In this document: one piece after another, positions 10,990 to 21,962 of the stretch
Layout: the number at the start of each line of letters is the position of its first letter
Numbering within the stretch: the stretch's first letter is position 1
Assembly (NCBI RefSeq): GCF_036884655.1
Contig: NC_088355.1
Span: 26,535,001 to 26,599,000, forward strand
Direction of reading: 5' to 3'
Source: Musa acuminata AAA Group
Taxonomy: Eukaryota > Streptophyta > Magnoliopsida > Zingiberales > Musaceae
DNA length: 64,000 bases
Notes under the pieces: model-generated
Databases searched by the model: none
What the model was told of the DNA's origin: nothing
The model's input: the letters and a program-made list of their open reading frames with translations, nothing else
Program-made: the position numbers and the translations under genes

Positions 10990-13898
10990 TCAGCCTTGTC
11001 CTCGAGGCTGACGATCCATGAATTCTGGGAATTTAATCTTCAAGTCGTCATAACTCTCCCAAGTGGCATCTTCTGCTGGTAGGTTCGCCCACTGTATTAG
11101 CACTTCAGTAGTGGGTCATCGTCGTCGAGTCACGATCCGTCGATCAATATTGGTAATCGACTAGGTCTGAGTTCTCCTTGGGTAGTCATATTTGGTAGAT
11201 GGCTTTGGGTTGTCTCGTTTTGTCCCAGCTTGAGCTTTAAACATGACACATGGAAGACTGGATAGATTCGGGAGCTAGCGGGTAAGTCCAATCTGTATAC
11301 TACCGCTCCGATGCGCTCTAAAATTTGGTAGGGTCCATAGAACCGAGGTGAAAGCTTCATAGATGCTCTGGTCTGGATTGATGTTTGCTTATATGGCTGG
11401 AGCTGTAGGAAGACTCAATCTCCTACTGAAAATTCTCTTTCGCCTTTGTGTTGATCATATTGTTGTTTTATCCTTGCATGGGCTGTAGTGAGATTATCTT
11501 TTAGTAACTTTAACATTTTGTCTTTGTCCTGTAGTTCTCTGTCTACTTGTTCTACTTTAGAGGTACTCAATATATATTTTAGGATCATAGGGGGAGGTCG
11601 GCCATACATAGCCTCATAGGGAGTACATTATGTGGATGAATGATAAGTTGTATTATACCACCACTCGGCCCAGGGAAGCCACTTTGTCCACTCTTTCGGT
11701 CGATCACTGGTGAAGCATCTGAGGTATGTCTCCAAGCACCTGTTCACCACTTCAGTCTGGCTATCGGTTTGTGGGTGATATGTCGTACTCATTTTCAATT
11801 TAGTGCCCTGCATCTGAAATAACTCTGTCCAAAATCTGCTTGTGAAGACCCTATCACGATCACTTACAGTAGATCTCGGCATCCTATGCAATTTTACAAT
11901 ATTCTCCATAAAGATTCGAGTAATACTAAAAGCAATGTAGGGATTACGAACAACGCAAAAGTGAGCATACTTTGTAAGACGATCAACCACGACAAGAATT
12001 ATACTTTTTCCTTATGATAAGGGAAGCCCTTCGATGAAGTCCATTGATATATCAATCCATATTGAGTCTGTGACGGGTAGAGGTTGCAGTTTTTTGGGGC
12101 TTGCCATTGTCTCGCCTTTATGTCGTTGATATACATCACATTGTGCCACAAATTTAGCAATAATATTTTTCATCCCTACCCAATAAAAATTTTGCTTAAT
12201 TCTCTTATAGGTTTTAAGGAACCCAGAGTGCCCGGCCGTAGGTGTGGAATGCATCTCTTGAAGGATGGTCTTTATGCAAGTAGAATTTAGCACAAGCACA
12301 ATGCGTCCCTTATAGCGTAATTCTTTTGAGTCCTAACTGTAATGAGCCACGGAGCTTTGTGCTTCCTCCAATTTTTTTATGATCTTACTGGTATAAGCGA
12401 GGGGGCGACCATCTTGCATTAGTACAGCACCAATTCCAACTCCGGAGGCATCGACTTCAATAACAAAAGTCTCGTCGAAGTCGGGTAGTGCTAGTACGGG
12501 CGTTGTTGTCATTGCGGCTTTAAGTTCATCGAAGGCGGTGGTGGTTTTGTCCGACTATTGGAAAGCATCTTTTTTTAGCAAGGAAGTAAGGGGTGCACTG
12601 ATCTTTTCATAGTTTTTCATGAACTTGCGGTAGTAGCCTATTAAACCGAGAAAGCCACGTAGCGATTTTATGTTCCTAGGGGTCGGCCAGTTCTACATTG
12701 CTTCAATTTTGGAGGGGTCCACCGCCACACCTTCTTTTGATATGATATGCCCAAGATATTCCACCTTCTGTTGAAGAAAGTTGCACTTCGATTTTTTAAC
12801 AAAAAGAACATGTCCTCGTAAAATCGCCAAAACAAGTCGTAAGTGCTGAAAATGACTTTTAAGAGAAGGGCTATAAATAAGGATATCGTCGAAGAAAACC
12901 AGCACAAACTTACGAAGATAATTTCTGAAAATATCATTCATAAGGCTCTGGAAGGTGGAGGGAACATTGGTGAGACCAAAGGGCATTACCAAAAATTCGT
13001 AGTGGTCGTTGTGTGTTCGAAAGGCGATTTTCGGTATGCCTTCTTCGCACACTCATATTTGATGATACCTAGATCGAAGGTCCAGCTTTGTGAAGACTCG
13101 TGCTCCCTTTAATTCATCAAGCAATTCATCTACTACTGGAATAGGATATTTGTCCTTGACGGTTATGCCGTTGAGAGCTCAGTAATCAACGCACATTTGT
13201 CATGTTCCGTCCTTCTTTCGTACGAGGAGCACAGGTGAAGAGTAGAGGCTGTAACTTGGTCGAATAACTCCTGTTTCGAACATCTCTTTTACAATCCTTT
13301 CTATTTCATCCTTCTGGAGATGTGGATACCGATATGGCCGAGTATTTGCTAGAGGTTTACCCAGAAGAATCGGTATACAATGATCATGCCGATAGGTAGG
13401 AGGTAGGTTGCGCGGTTCGTCAAATATATCTAAAAATTCATCAAGCAAAGGAAGTAGGTTTGGATCTTCAAATTATGTTGGCTCTCCCTTAGTTTGCTGC
13501 TCAAGTTGTACCAAAAATCCGCTGCATACTTTGTGCAAAACCTTCTCCACTCGTTGTGTGCAAATCGTCGTTACGTCGCCCCCACGTTTCCCGTGCAGTA
13601 TCACCTGTTTCCCCTTACTGTAAAATTTCATAATTAGTTTCATAAAATTTCAGGAAACATCACCTAATGTTGTCAGCCATTCGATGTCGAGCATGGCCTC
13701 ATAATCATCAAGAGCGAGGAGGAAGAAATCTGCAATTATCTCTTAAGCCTGCAGCAACAGTTTCACCCGCGAGCACCTATGATCACACTTTAAAATTCGT
13801 CTATCGACGACCTTAACGTCAAACTTGCTGTAATTCTCGATAGGTAAGGCCATCCGGACAGCAACCTTGCTGTTCATAAAATTATTAATGCTCCCGGT
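10990..13898 (-). pseudogene. Element A pol remnant (PR end, RT, RNase H, integrase, chromodomain)
   Basis: Reading leftwards, the protease resumes at 13898 with GSINNFMNSKVA. The RT fingers lie at 13448-13200 (FETGVIRPSYSLYSSPVLLV) and the palm at 13052-12693, with [17 protein letters not shown] and the catalytic FFDDILIYS. Next come VEYLGHIISKEGV and a short RNase H region whose middle is deleted near 12300-12330. The integrase zinc finger begins near 12240 (HSGFLKTYKRIKQNFYWVGM). The core then shows MDFIEGLP, VSDRDRVFTSRFW and YHPQTDSQTEVVNR. The C-terminal [15 protein letters not shown] and a chromodomain-like NLPAEDATWESYDDL finish at a TGA at 10992-10990. Stops occur inside RT, RNase H, integrase and the tail, so the product cannot be made. 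Confidence 0.85.
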
Positions 13899-14581
13899 TG
13901 TCACGAACGGTCGTCGCGCACTCGCAACAACTCCGTTCAACAAACCGTTCGTCGCTCACACCTACATGTACAGTTGCTTGACAGCATGTTTTGTCTTGGT
14001 TTTGGGTCATTTTGCTTGTAAAGATATAAGTTCGAACAAGCTGCAGCGTTACAAAGCGACCGCTCACCGAACCGAGCAAAATAGCCCCAAAACAACCCAA
14101 AACAGCTCTGTTTTCGTGTGCCGCGGGCTGATTTCTGGAATCCGCCTCCGCTCACCAAAACGTCAGCCATCTCAGCCCCTTGGAACCACCCGGATGGCAC
14201 AGGGCTGGATGGGGCTTCCGTATAGTACCGGGCGTTGAACGCTCCTTCGCAAGTTCGCACGTTGCCTTGACGGGAACTTGTTGTCGCGCCCGGGACTCGG
14301 TGAGCAGCTATTTGTGGGCTTGCAGCTGTTCGTTCAACCTTCTAAAGCCCTTGTTTCCCCCTCTCTCTCTCTTCTCTTGTGCACGCAAGGTGCTCGCTGA
14401 ATTGCTTATAAAGCTTCCCCTTTTTACAGGTCCTTCAGGACCTGTGAGAGGTTGCAAGTGGGTTGATCTTTGCGGAGCAATATCGCAAGGGCGAAGCGCG
14501 ACTTAGGCAACACAAGCTAAGTTCGCGTCTTAGCCGCAAGGGTGCCTCACGCCTTAGGCAATTCCAGCTAAGGCCGTGACA
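13899..14581 (+). repeat. 5' LTR of chromovirus E
   Basis: It begins TGTCACGAACGG and ends CCGTGACA, and is followed after three bases by the primer site. Its last 40 bases (GCCTCACGCCTTAGGCAATT and onwards) closely match the LTR end of the pol-less F elements. Confidence 0.85.
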
Positions 14582-14584
14582 TTG

Positions 14585-14596
14585 TGGTATCAGAGC
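14585..14596 (+). other. Primer-binding site of chromovirus E
   Basis: TGGTATCAGAGC, complementary to the 3' end of plant initiator methionine tRNA, lies three bases after the 5' LTR. Confidence 0.85.
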
Positions 14597-14620
14597 GTGT
14601 ACACAAAAGGGAATAGGGTT

Positions 14621-15955
14621 CATGTTCCTCGGGTGGACAATTTGAGGCGTGAACTCCTAAAAGAGTGTCACGATTCCCTTTGAGCTGGACACCCAGGTAT
14701 TCACCGAATGTTGGCTCTCGTGGAGAGGGCCTTCTACTGGCCGAAGATGGGAATTGATGTGGAGGAATATGTTTGAACGTGCCTCACTTGCCAACAAGAC
14801 AAGGCGGAACAACGGAAGCCAGTGGGACTTTTGGAGTCGTTGCTCGTACCAGAAAGACCGTGGGAGAGTATTTCCTTGGACTTCATATCAAGCTTGCCAC
14901 TTGTAGGGAGACTCGGATCGATACTCGTGGTGGTCGATCGGTTTTCAAAGTATGCAACTTTCATTGCTGCTCCCCTACACTGTTCAGCAGAAGAGGCGGC
15001 CAAGCTGATGATGAAGGATGTGGTGAAGTATTGGGGAGTCCCGTACAATATCATCAGTGATCGAGACGCTCGGTTCCTGGGACGATTATGGACCGAGCTA
15101 TTCAAATTGTTGGGGTCAAAGTTATACTTCTCCACAAGCCTCCACCCCCAGACGGATGGCCAGACTGAAAGGATAAACTCACTCTTGGAGCAATATCTTC
15201 GGCACTACGTGAGTGCCAACCAACGAGATTGGGTGAAGTTGTTGGACGTTGCCCAATTCTCCTACAACTTACAGCGGAGCTCTATGTCCAACAAGAGCCC
15301 CTTCGAGATTATTATAGGACAACAACCGTCAACTCCTCACACCATGGCAACTGGGTATACTGGGAGTAGTCCGTCAGCTTACCACTTCGCAAAGGAGTGG
15401 CACCGAAATGCAAATATTGCGCGGGCTTACTTGGAGAAGGCGGCAAGGAGAATGAAGAAGTGGGCAGACTTGGGAAGGCGACCGCAAGAGTTCAAGGTCG
15501 GCGATTTGGTGTTGGTAAAGCTCCAACCAGCATCACTCCAATTCTTCAGGAACAAAATCCACAAAGGATTGGTGCACAAGTATGAAGGGCCCTTCCCAAT
15601 TATCAGTAGGGTAGGCAACGTCTCCTACAAGTTGCAGCTGCCGACGTGGTTCAAAATTCACAACATTCTTCACGCCAGCAACCTAAAAGCCTACCACTCG
15701 GATCCGCAAGATGCTTCCCGAAGTGTTCCAACTCGACTACCTCCCACCATTGCCTCCTACGAGAAGCGAGTTGAAACCATTCTGGCGGACCATAAGGTAA
15801 AGCTACCCAATGGAGTTGAGCAGATAGAGTACTTGGTGAAGTGGCGAAAGCTTCCCCGAACTGAAGCCAGTTGGGAGCCTGAAGACGCCCTACGACATGA
15901 AGAAGGAATCATCAACAACTACCAACAAGCGTCAACGAGGGCGTCGACAGTTTAA
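14621..15955 (+). pseudogene. Chromovirus E integrase plus chromodomain, two in-frame TGA stops
   Basis: A single frame runs to the TAA at 15953. It starts abruptly with VPRVDNLRRELLKECHDSL, the junction just before the integrase zinc finger. It then shows [20 protein letters not shown] and CLTCQQDKAEQRK (HHCC finger). The core has LDFISSLP, ISDRDARFLGRLW and HPQTDGQTERINSLLEQYL, giving the D, D and E residues. Next are the GPFPIISRVGNVSYKL fold and HNILHASNLKAY, and last a chromodomain with EYLVKWRKLPRTEASWEP. TGA codons at 14681 and 14774 stand where relatives have tryptophan. The part from 14822 on is open for 377 codons. Without gag and RT it could move only with help in trans, and the stops suggest it is dead. 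Confidence 0.85.
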
Positions 15956-15966
15956 GTGGGGGAGAA

Positions 15967-16698
15967 TGTCACGAATGGTCGTCGTGCACTCGCAACAACT
16001 CTGTTCAACAAACCGTTCGTCGCTCACACCTACATGTACAACTGCTTGACAGCATGTTTTGTCTTGGTTTTTGGTCATTTTCCTTGTAAAAATGTAAGTT
16101 CGAACAAGCTGCAGCGTTACAAAGCGACCGCTCACCGAACCGAGCAAAACAACCCCAAAACAGCTCCGTTTTCGTGTGTCGCGGGCTGATTTCTGGAATC
16201 CGCCTCCGCTCACCAAAACGTCAGCCATCTCAGCCCCTTGGAACCCCCCGGGTGGCACAGGGCTGGATGGGGCTTCGGTATAGTACCGGGCGTTGAACAC
16301 TCCTTCGCAAGTTCGCACGTTGCCTTGACGGGAACTTATTGTCGCGCCCGAGACTCAGTAAGCAGCTGTTTGTGGGCTTGCAGCTGTTCGTTCAACCTTC
16401 TAAAGCCCTTGTTTTCCTCCTCTCTCTCTTTTCTCTTGTGCACGCAAGGTGCTCGCTGAATTGCTTATAAAGCTTCCCCTTTTCGCGAGACTTCGGGACT
16501 TGTCCGTCACTCGTTCTTTCGAAATAATCAACTTTCTCTTTTACAGGTCCTTCGGGACCTGCGAGAGGTTGCAAGTGGGCTGATCTTTGCGGAGCAATAT
16601 CGCAAGGGCGAAGCGCGACTTAGGCAACGCAAGCTAAGTTCGCGTCTTGGCCGCAAGGGTGCCTCACGCCTTACACAATTCCAGCTAAGGCCGTGACA
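15967..16698 (+). repeat. 3' LTR of chromovirus E
   Basis: It begins TGTCACGAATGG right after the polypurine tract at 15957-15966 and ends GCCGTGACA. It differs from the 5' LTR by scattered transitions and by the extra block CGCGAGACTTCGGGACTTG and its continuation. Confidence 0.85.
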
Positions 16699-17744
16699 CG
16701 GTGTCAATAAGAACGGTGATAGATTGTTGCTTCAGAAGTCCTCCCACTTTCATCGTTTGTGGGTTCGCGTAACCGGCAAGGGCATGCATCGTAATATTGA
16801 CCGGCTGTTGTTCTTCATCCGCGACCTCTTCCTCATGCTCCTAGACCTCCTCCTCCATGTCTTCAAGAGGTTCAATTAGTAGGAGGCGGCCCCTTTTGCA
16901 ACGATGATCGCGGTTCCACGGCTCGTCACAATGCCAACAAAGACCCTTTACTAATCGGTCACATAGTTCTTCTCTTGTCAATTTTTTTGGCAGCGAAGGA
17001 TGGTTGGGAGCAGAAGGAGGTTTATATGCCATGGGCCTAGGAGAGGTTCTCATCCTCCGAGCATCTTGGTTGAGCCGTTCTTGTATTCAGGCGAAAGAAA
17101 TCGCAGTTGTCATGGTACGAGGCTATCACGCCTTAATCTCCCCTTTTATCTCTAGCTTGAGTCCTTCGATGAATATTCCTAATAATTGACGATCAATCCA
17201 ATCACGAGCAAGGTAGGATAGCTTCTCAAACCTGGTGTGGTACTTTTGAATCGTAGAGGTTTGTCAAATCTTTACGAGTTGGCCATCGATATTTTCATAT
17301 TCCGTAGGTCCGAAACGATTCAGTAGTGCGTTCTTAAATTGATTCCACATCGGAGCCCCATGATTGTATTCCAGCCAATTGTACCATTGAATAGCATCTC
17401 CTTCAAGGTGGATGATAGTAATTTCCACCATAGCATCATCCGACGTTCGGTAGTAGCGAAAGTAACGTTCGGCGCGCGAAATCCACCCCGCGCGGGTCTC
17501 CCTCTTCCCATCGTAGGAAGTCCACCCTCATGCGTGGCTGAAGCATGTCCAAGGGCTATCCCTCCTTCTCTGGAGGCCTCTCTGAACTCTCTTCTTGCTG
17601 AAATTTGGTTGGACTCGGCGGTTGTCCAATTCTGAATTCTGCAAACAAAGCGCGCAATTTATCCTCCAAGCGCGATTCAAACCACGATTCAATCCGAGAT
17701 TCCAATGCTTCAAATTTGGCATCAATTGGATCTTGAGAAGCCAT
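16699..17744 (-). pseudogene. Element A gag and start of protease, frameshifted
   Basis: The ATG at 17744 opens with MASQDPIDAKFEALESRIES, like the gag of element C (MASKEAINAKFEALEARMED). The frame is lost after 63 residues and gag domain motifs continue in other frames (ERYF, HLEGDAIQW, FIEGLKLEI). The zinc knuckle CWHCDEPWNRDHRC near 16945-16905 has CX2CX7HXC spacing. The sequence then runs on past a stop into [20 protein letters not shown], then ITVLIDT, and is cut there by chromovirus E exactly before the glycine of the protease active site. Confidence 0.85.
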
Positions 17745-17876
17745 AGCATATGCTTGTAGATCAGAGATGTCCCTATCTTTTTTTCTGTTGACGGGTTAAT
17801 GGCATGGGGTGGTAGAAGGTTCGGAAAAATTGAGGATAACGGAAAGGTACTGTAACAGATTTTTACGTCTAAAGTA

Positions 17877-18420
17877 TAGCAGTTTGGACGTAAAAGGTCA
17901 GTGGTTTATATTGAGAATTTTTTGACGAAACCAAAGGGAAATCCGCTGTTATGAAGTGTCAAAGCTGTTGTAAAAATTTCATAGAGATTTAGACAGAAAA
18001 AACGCAGTAGCAAGATCAAACAAACTATACTATACGGTTGGAATTCTGCAGTTCATCTAGCAGTTTGGACATAAAAGATCAGTGGTTTATATTAGGAATT
18101 TTTTGACGAAACCAAAGGGAAATCCATTGTTAGGAAGTGTCAAAGCTGTCATAAAAATTTCGTAAAGATTTGGATAGAAAAAACGCAGTAGCAAGATCAA
18201 ACAAACTGTGTTATGCGACTGGAATTCTGCAATGCATCTAGTAGTTTGGACGTAAAAGATCAGTGGTTTATATTGGAAATTTGTTAACGAAACCAAAGGG
18301 AAATCCACTGTTAGGAAGTGTCAAAGCTGTCATAAAAATTTCGTAGAGATTTGGACAGAAAAAACGCAGTAGCAAGATCAAACAAAATGTGCTATGCGAT
18401 TGGAATTCTGCAGTGCATCT
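17877..18420 (-). repeat. Three tandem 181-bp repeats in the leader of element A
   Basis: Units start near 17877, 18058 and 18239. Each contains CAGTTTGGACGTAAAAGATC, then GACGAAACCAAAGGGAAATC, then AACGCAGTAGCAAGATCAAA. They lie between the primer site and gag, so they are transcribed leader. Element C has only two copies of the same unit (about 59870-60240). Confidence 0.85.
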
Positions 18421-18483
18421 TTCGTCATAGAGATAAAAACTTTGCGATGAAAAGTTTATGCAGCAATATAGGAACGATTTTTT

Positions 18484-19032
18484 TGGATTTTTGAATAAGG
18501 ATAACTAAATTGCAGTAGCAGTAAAGTAGAAAACCAGAACCTATTGCAATTCACGGGGAGATCAAAGGATGATCCGCGATGGTGGAGATGATGACGGAAT
18601 TCGACAACGATCTTTTAAGTAATTATGGGAATTGCTTTGGGCGACTGTAGAGGGCTGATGGATGGCTGGATTTTTGAATAAGGATAACCAAGTTGCAGCA
18701 ATAATAAGGTAGGAAACCAGAACCTATTGCAATTCACGAGGAGATCAAAGAATGATCCACGGTAATAGAGATCATGGTGGAATTCGGCGACGATCTTTTA
18801 AGCAATTGTGGGAATTGCTTTGGACGACTGTGGAAGGCTAATGGATGGCTGGATTTTTGAATAAGGATAACTAAATTACAGCAGCAGTAAGGTAGGAAAC
18901 CAGAACCTGTTGTAATTCACAAGGAGATCAAAGGATGATCCGCGGTGGTGGAGATGACGGCGACGACCTTTTAAGCAATTGTGGGAATTGCTTTGGGCGA
19001 CTGTGGAGGGCTGATGGATGGCTGTGGAAGGG
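18484..19032 (-). repeat. Three tandem 183-bp repeats in the leader of element A
   Basis: Units start at 18484, 18667 and 18850 with TGGATTTTTGAATAAGGATA and run through CCAGAACCTATTGCAATTCA to GACTGTGGAGGGCTGATGGA. The same unit is single-copy in element C (about 59600-59790 on the plus strand). Confidence 0.85.
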
Positions 19033-19053
19033 CAGCGAGACGCCAAGAACACT

Positions 19054-19065
19054 GCTCTAATACTA
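19054..19065 (-). other. Decayed primer-binding site of element A
   Basis: On the minus strand the bases read TAGTATTAGAGC, two transitions away from TGGTATCAGAGC, two bases inside the 5' LTR. Confidence 0.75.
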
Positions 19066-19067
19066 AG

Positions 19068-19427
19068 TGTTAGAACCCTAGCGGATTCTATGCTTGGGGT
19101 TGATCTCTTTAGGGGATCGACCTCCTTGGAACTCTATAGGGGTTCCTTCCTTCAAGTTGCTGCTCAAAGGCTGCTAAAAAGATTCATATGTTGCTTGTCA
19201 AAAGAGGATGAATACATGACTATTTATAGGGCTTCTAAACCCTAACTCCTCATAGGACTCCTACTCAAGATTCCTAATAAGACTCCTACTTTAAGAAGCA
19301 ACCTCCCAACTAACCCTAACCCTAGCCGGCCTCTTCACCTCTTTAATAGGGGTCAGCTAGGTAGGTTTTACATGAATGCCCCTTTCATTAAAATTCAATT
19401 AGGGCTCTCCTAGCTAGAGTCCTAACA
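19068..19427 (-). repeat. 5' LTR of gypsy element A
   Basis: It is 360 bp and begins (minus strand) TGTTAGGACTCTAGC and ends AGGGTTCTAACA. A TATAAATA box lies at 19228-19221. The target duplication TACTA follows at 19428-19432. Confidence 0.85.
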
Positions 19428-19432
19428 TACTA

Positions 19433-21195
19433 CATTGTGAGTCAAGGATGACTCATCAAACAACATCCTCAATCATCAATGATATCCTCCTCGACGCATT
19501 GAAACTACTATTGTTTATTATGAATATTTCTAAAGCAAAATTTGAAATTTAAAATGTGCATATTTTGAGGAAGCTGACAATGTCCGATTAGCGAATCAAC
19601 AATGGCTCATGGTTTTACTTATACGCATCCTGATCTTTCCTTGGGATTTCACCTACATTTTGGGCATCAATCTTTCATGAGCTTTGGTACTTGTAAAATT
19701 TTCTTCTCTAAGAAAAAAAAGGAAATCTAACATGTTCAACTCGGTAGATCTAAACACGAGAAAACAAAACTATGAACACATCAAGAAAAAGATTAGTACA
19801 ACATTACTTTTTCACCAAACTTATTAATGCCTGTACAAAAAGGGATGGACTAATGTACAAGACTTGCGCCAATATCGATATAGGAGAAGACATACTAAGA
19901 TTTTTATAGAATGCTGAAAAAATTATAGTCTTGTATAGAATACAGAATAGTCTCAAGTGTATAGCTGTTCACTAGGTTTTTCAGGTTTCTTCCATAATAG
20001 GCTAAAATAAGAGACTATTTTCTCAAAGAGAACTTTCTGGTGGAAACAATTCTACAAAAGATCCTTTGTTTTAAAAAACTGCAGAGAGGAGCATTCAACA
20101 AGTCTCGTCTTTTCACAGTTAATGAATCCAAGCTGTGCCAAAAAGGAAAAAATCAGCTTATTTGCATTTTTTTTTTTTTTTGCTTTTTGATAACTTGACA
20201 ATCAAAATCAAGTTCATCCGAAAGGAAGTGTTGATGCAAATAAATTTTGCAAAACTAAACAACATTTTCAGAGGTACAGTCCCTCAACCAGTTGCTACAG
20301 ATAATTACTGCTAACTCTATCCGTATTATAACTAATGTCGTGGACAACCTCGCATACACATCCTGACATACAGGAGAGGGAGTCAAACTTTCATTGCAAT
20401 GGAAAACTTGTCACCTTTTAGACTAAAAGGGCATTTTTCTTGCTTGAGTTTCAGACTAAACTTGAGCAGATAGAAGGATAACAAACTGGATGGGCTAGGC
20501 ATGGTGATATTTTTCACAAATTGATGAAAAGATACACGACAATAGAAACTTCAGGGATTCATGCAAAGCTCCTGGTTCATCTCTAAGATGATAGAATCCA
20601 GTCCTCATTCTCCTCTTCTTTAAGTTAGCTCAAATAATATGCATTAACAGATCCTTCTAGGTTCATATTTCTAACTAGCAGGTCTACCACTTCTTTGAAT
20701 TCAAGATACATTTATAAAGATAACTGAACTCCCATATCCCCACATGGACATCCTTTAGCATACCAATGCGAAGGCTCAAAAAGGTTACCAAGTCAATCAC
20801 AAACAGTAGCAAATCCTAGTATACAATAACTTCTCACACGTTGAAGACATCAGGCAACAGTGGTTTATCGACATTTATTTTCGGTATCCTTCGTATGGCT
20901 CTGACACACGTATCCATGACATGCTACACATGCTTCGTATAACTTCTAATTTAGATTTTGCTTATAATACTTTCATAATTCCCATTTCCTGTAATGAATT
21001 CATCATGGTCGTAGATCAAGCAGGCATTGGTCCAAGATCTCGTTGGCTAAAAGATTACAGCAGCCAAAATGCATCTACAACTTCAATCTGCAGCTTACCG
21101 AAGTCAGTTAAGAGTTACACACGTTGATCCACGAAAAAGAGCGAAAAATTAGGAAAACAATTGTAACCTTATAGTGAGAAAAACGAAAGCCTCAC
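19433..21195. other. 5' part of intron 1, nothing recognised
   Basis: Moderately AT-rich intron DNA between element A and the donor of exon 1 (GTGAGG at 21195). I see no exon, transposon end or array here. Confidence 0.45.
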
Positions 21196-21480
21196 CTTGA
21201 CGGTCATCGGGCCGCCACCATAGGCCTTATCCTCATCGAAATCGAGGGCGGGGAGGAGGGCGAGCTGTGGCCCAGCAACATCGGCCCAGTCTTCGGCGCG
21301 TCCGTCGACGGTAACGATTCCGGGCCGGAATTCGGCGTCGACTCGGACGTCGGAGCTCTGTTCGCAGCTCGACTCGTCCTCCTCCTCGTCGTGCTCGTGG
21401 GCGCCGCCAAGCCGGATCGTCGAGGAGAGAAATAAGACCGCGAGAAGCAGCAGCAGGAGCAGGGGCAGCGGTCGCAGCAT
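21196..21480 (-). CDS. Exon 1 of EB_dh-like gene, with signal peptide
   Basis: The ATG at 21480 starts MLRPLPLLLLLLLAVLFLSS, a clear hydrophobic signal peptide that probably ends near residue 27 (RLGGA). After it come an acidic HEHDEEEDESS stretch and then VTVDGRAEDWADVAG, the start of the haem-binding fold. The coding part is 95 codons ending MTVK at donor GTGAGG. The exon is much richer in GC than the rest of the gene, as is common for first exons of monocot genes. No in-frame upstream ATG is near, and the short 5' region before it (21481-21545) is still GC-moderate, so I take this as the true start. Confidence 0.85.
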
Positions 21481-21837
21481 GGCCGCACGGCGAGGAATCG
21501 GGACGGAGACAGCGCGGAATCGACTAATTTAGTAATTCCCATCGAGTTGGGACAAAATCAAGCAATTACTGAACCAGAATAAAGGACACAAATAGAGAAG
21601 GTTTATATCTAATTTTATTTTTCATTTTAAAACCAAATAACATTATTAAAATATTATAAAGTTTATTTCTAATTCTAGGGAGGAGCAATCTTATTTTCCC
21701 AACGTGTATATATGGTGGTGATATGATACTTGTTAAAAGTCGTCTACGCAATTAAATGTCAATTACAGTTAAAATATTAACTAAGTCATTTAAATTGGGT
21801 AAAAATTTGAACTCTTTTTCATACCTTCTTCTAATTT

Positions 21838-21920
21838 ATATGTAAATATATATTAATTTATATATATATATACACATATATATATATACATATATGCATA
21901 TATATATACACATATATATG

Positions 21921-21957
<37 letters not shown>
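21838..21957. repeat. TA/CATA microsatellite
   Basis: A run of TATATA with interspersed CACATATA and TATGCATA units, about 120 bp. Confidence 0.85.

Positions 21958-21962
<5 letters not shown>

Larger units (their letters stand above)
13899..16698 (+). mobile_element. Chromovirus E, internally deleted, nested in element A
   Basis: Its LTRs are 13899-14581 (683 bp) and 15967-16698 (732 bp). Both begin TGTCACGAA and end AAGGCCGTGACA. The flanking host sequence shares CGGT on both sides (13895-13898 and 16699-16702). The internal region is only 1385 bp: primer site, then almost at once the integrase, then a polypurine tract GTGGGGGAGAA before the 3' LTR. Gag, protease and RT/RNase H are missing. 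Orientation is opposite to element A. The 3' LTR has about 57 bp (16483-16540) that is absent from the 5' LTR. Confidence 0.87.
10591..19432 (-). mobile_element. Ty3/gypsy element A, decayed, 5-bp target duplication TACTA
   Basis: Two LTRs in the same orientation (10596-10972 and 19068-19427) are flanked by TACTA at 10591-10595 and 19428-19432. The element reads on the minus strand: right LTR, primer site, long repeat-rich leader, gag, protease, reverse transcriptase, RNase H, integrase with a terminal chromodomain-like segment, then the left LTR. Many stops and frameshifts make it inactive. It is interrupted by chromovirus E at 13899-16698. Relatives of its LTR, leader and gag occur in element C at 59120. 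The zinc knuckle CX2CX7HXC and the integrase end place it among chromovirus-like gypsy elements; I do not assign a named lineage. Confidence 0.88.
1..21480 (-). other. Host gene: EB_dh/DOMON-like haem-binding domain protein, 8 exons seen, 3' end outside window
   Basis: This is the only host gene I can support. Eight coding blocks on the minus strand join in phase through GT-AG introns: 21480-21196, 8058-7991, 4920-4854, 4620-4466, 4374-4304, 3347-3279, 321-221 and 130-1, about 946 coding bases or 315 residues so far. The conceptual product has a hydrophobic N-terminal signal peptide, an acidic stretch, then motifs I recognise from the uncharacterised plant family annotated as cytochrome c-552/DMSO reductase-like haem-binding (EB_dh, DOMON-like). 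In bacteria EB_dh is the haem b subunit of ethylbenzene dehydrogenase-type enzymes; the plant role is not established. Plant relatives usually have a C-terminal membrane segment, which would lie left of base 1. Intron sizes are 13137, 3070, 233, 91, 956, 2957 and 90 bp. The large introns (1, 2 and 6) contain mobile elements. No exon has a stop or frameshift, so the gene is probably functional. Expression is not visible from sequence. Confidence 0.85.

Noticed and set aside
21204..21542. 112-codon frame overlapping exon 1 in another frame
   Set aside because: Shadow of the GC-rich first exon. The frame that carries the signal peptide and joins exon 2 in phase is the real one.
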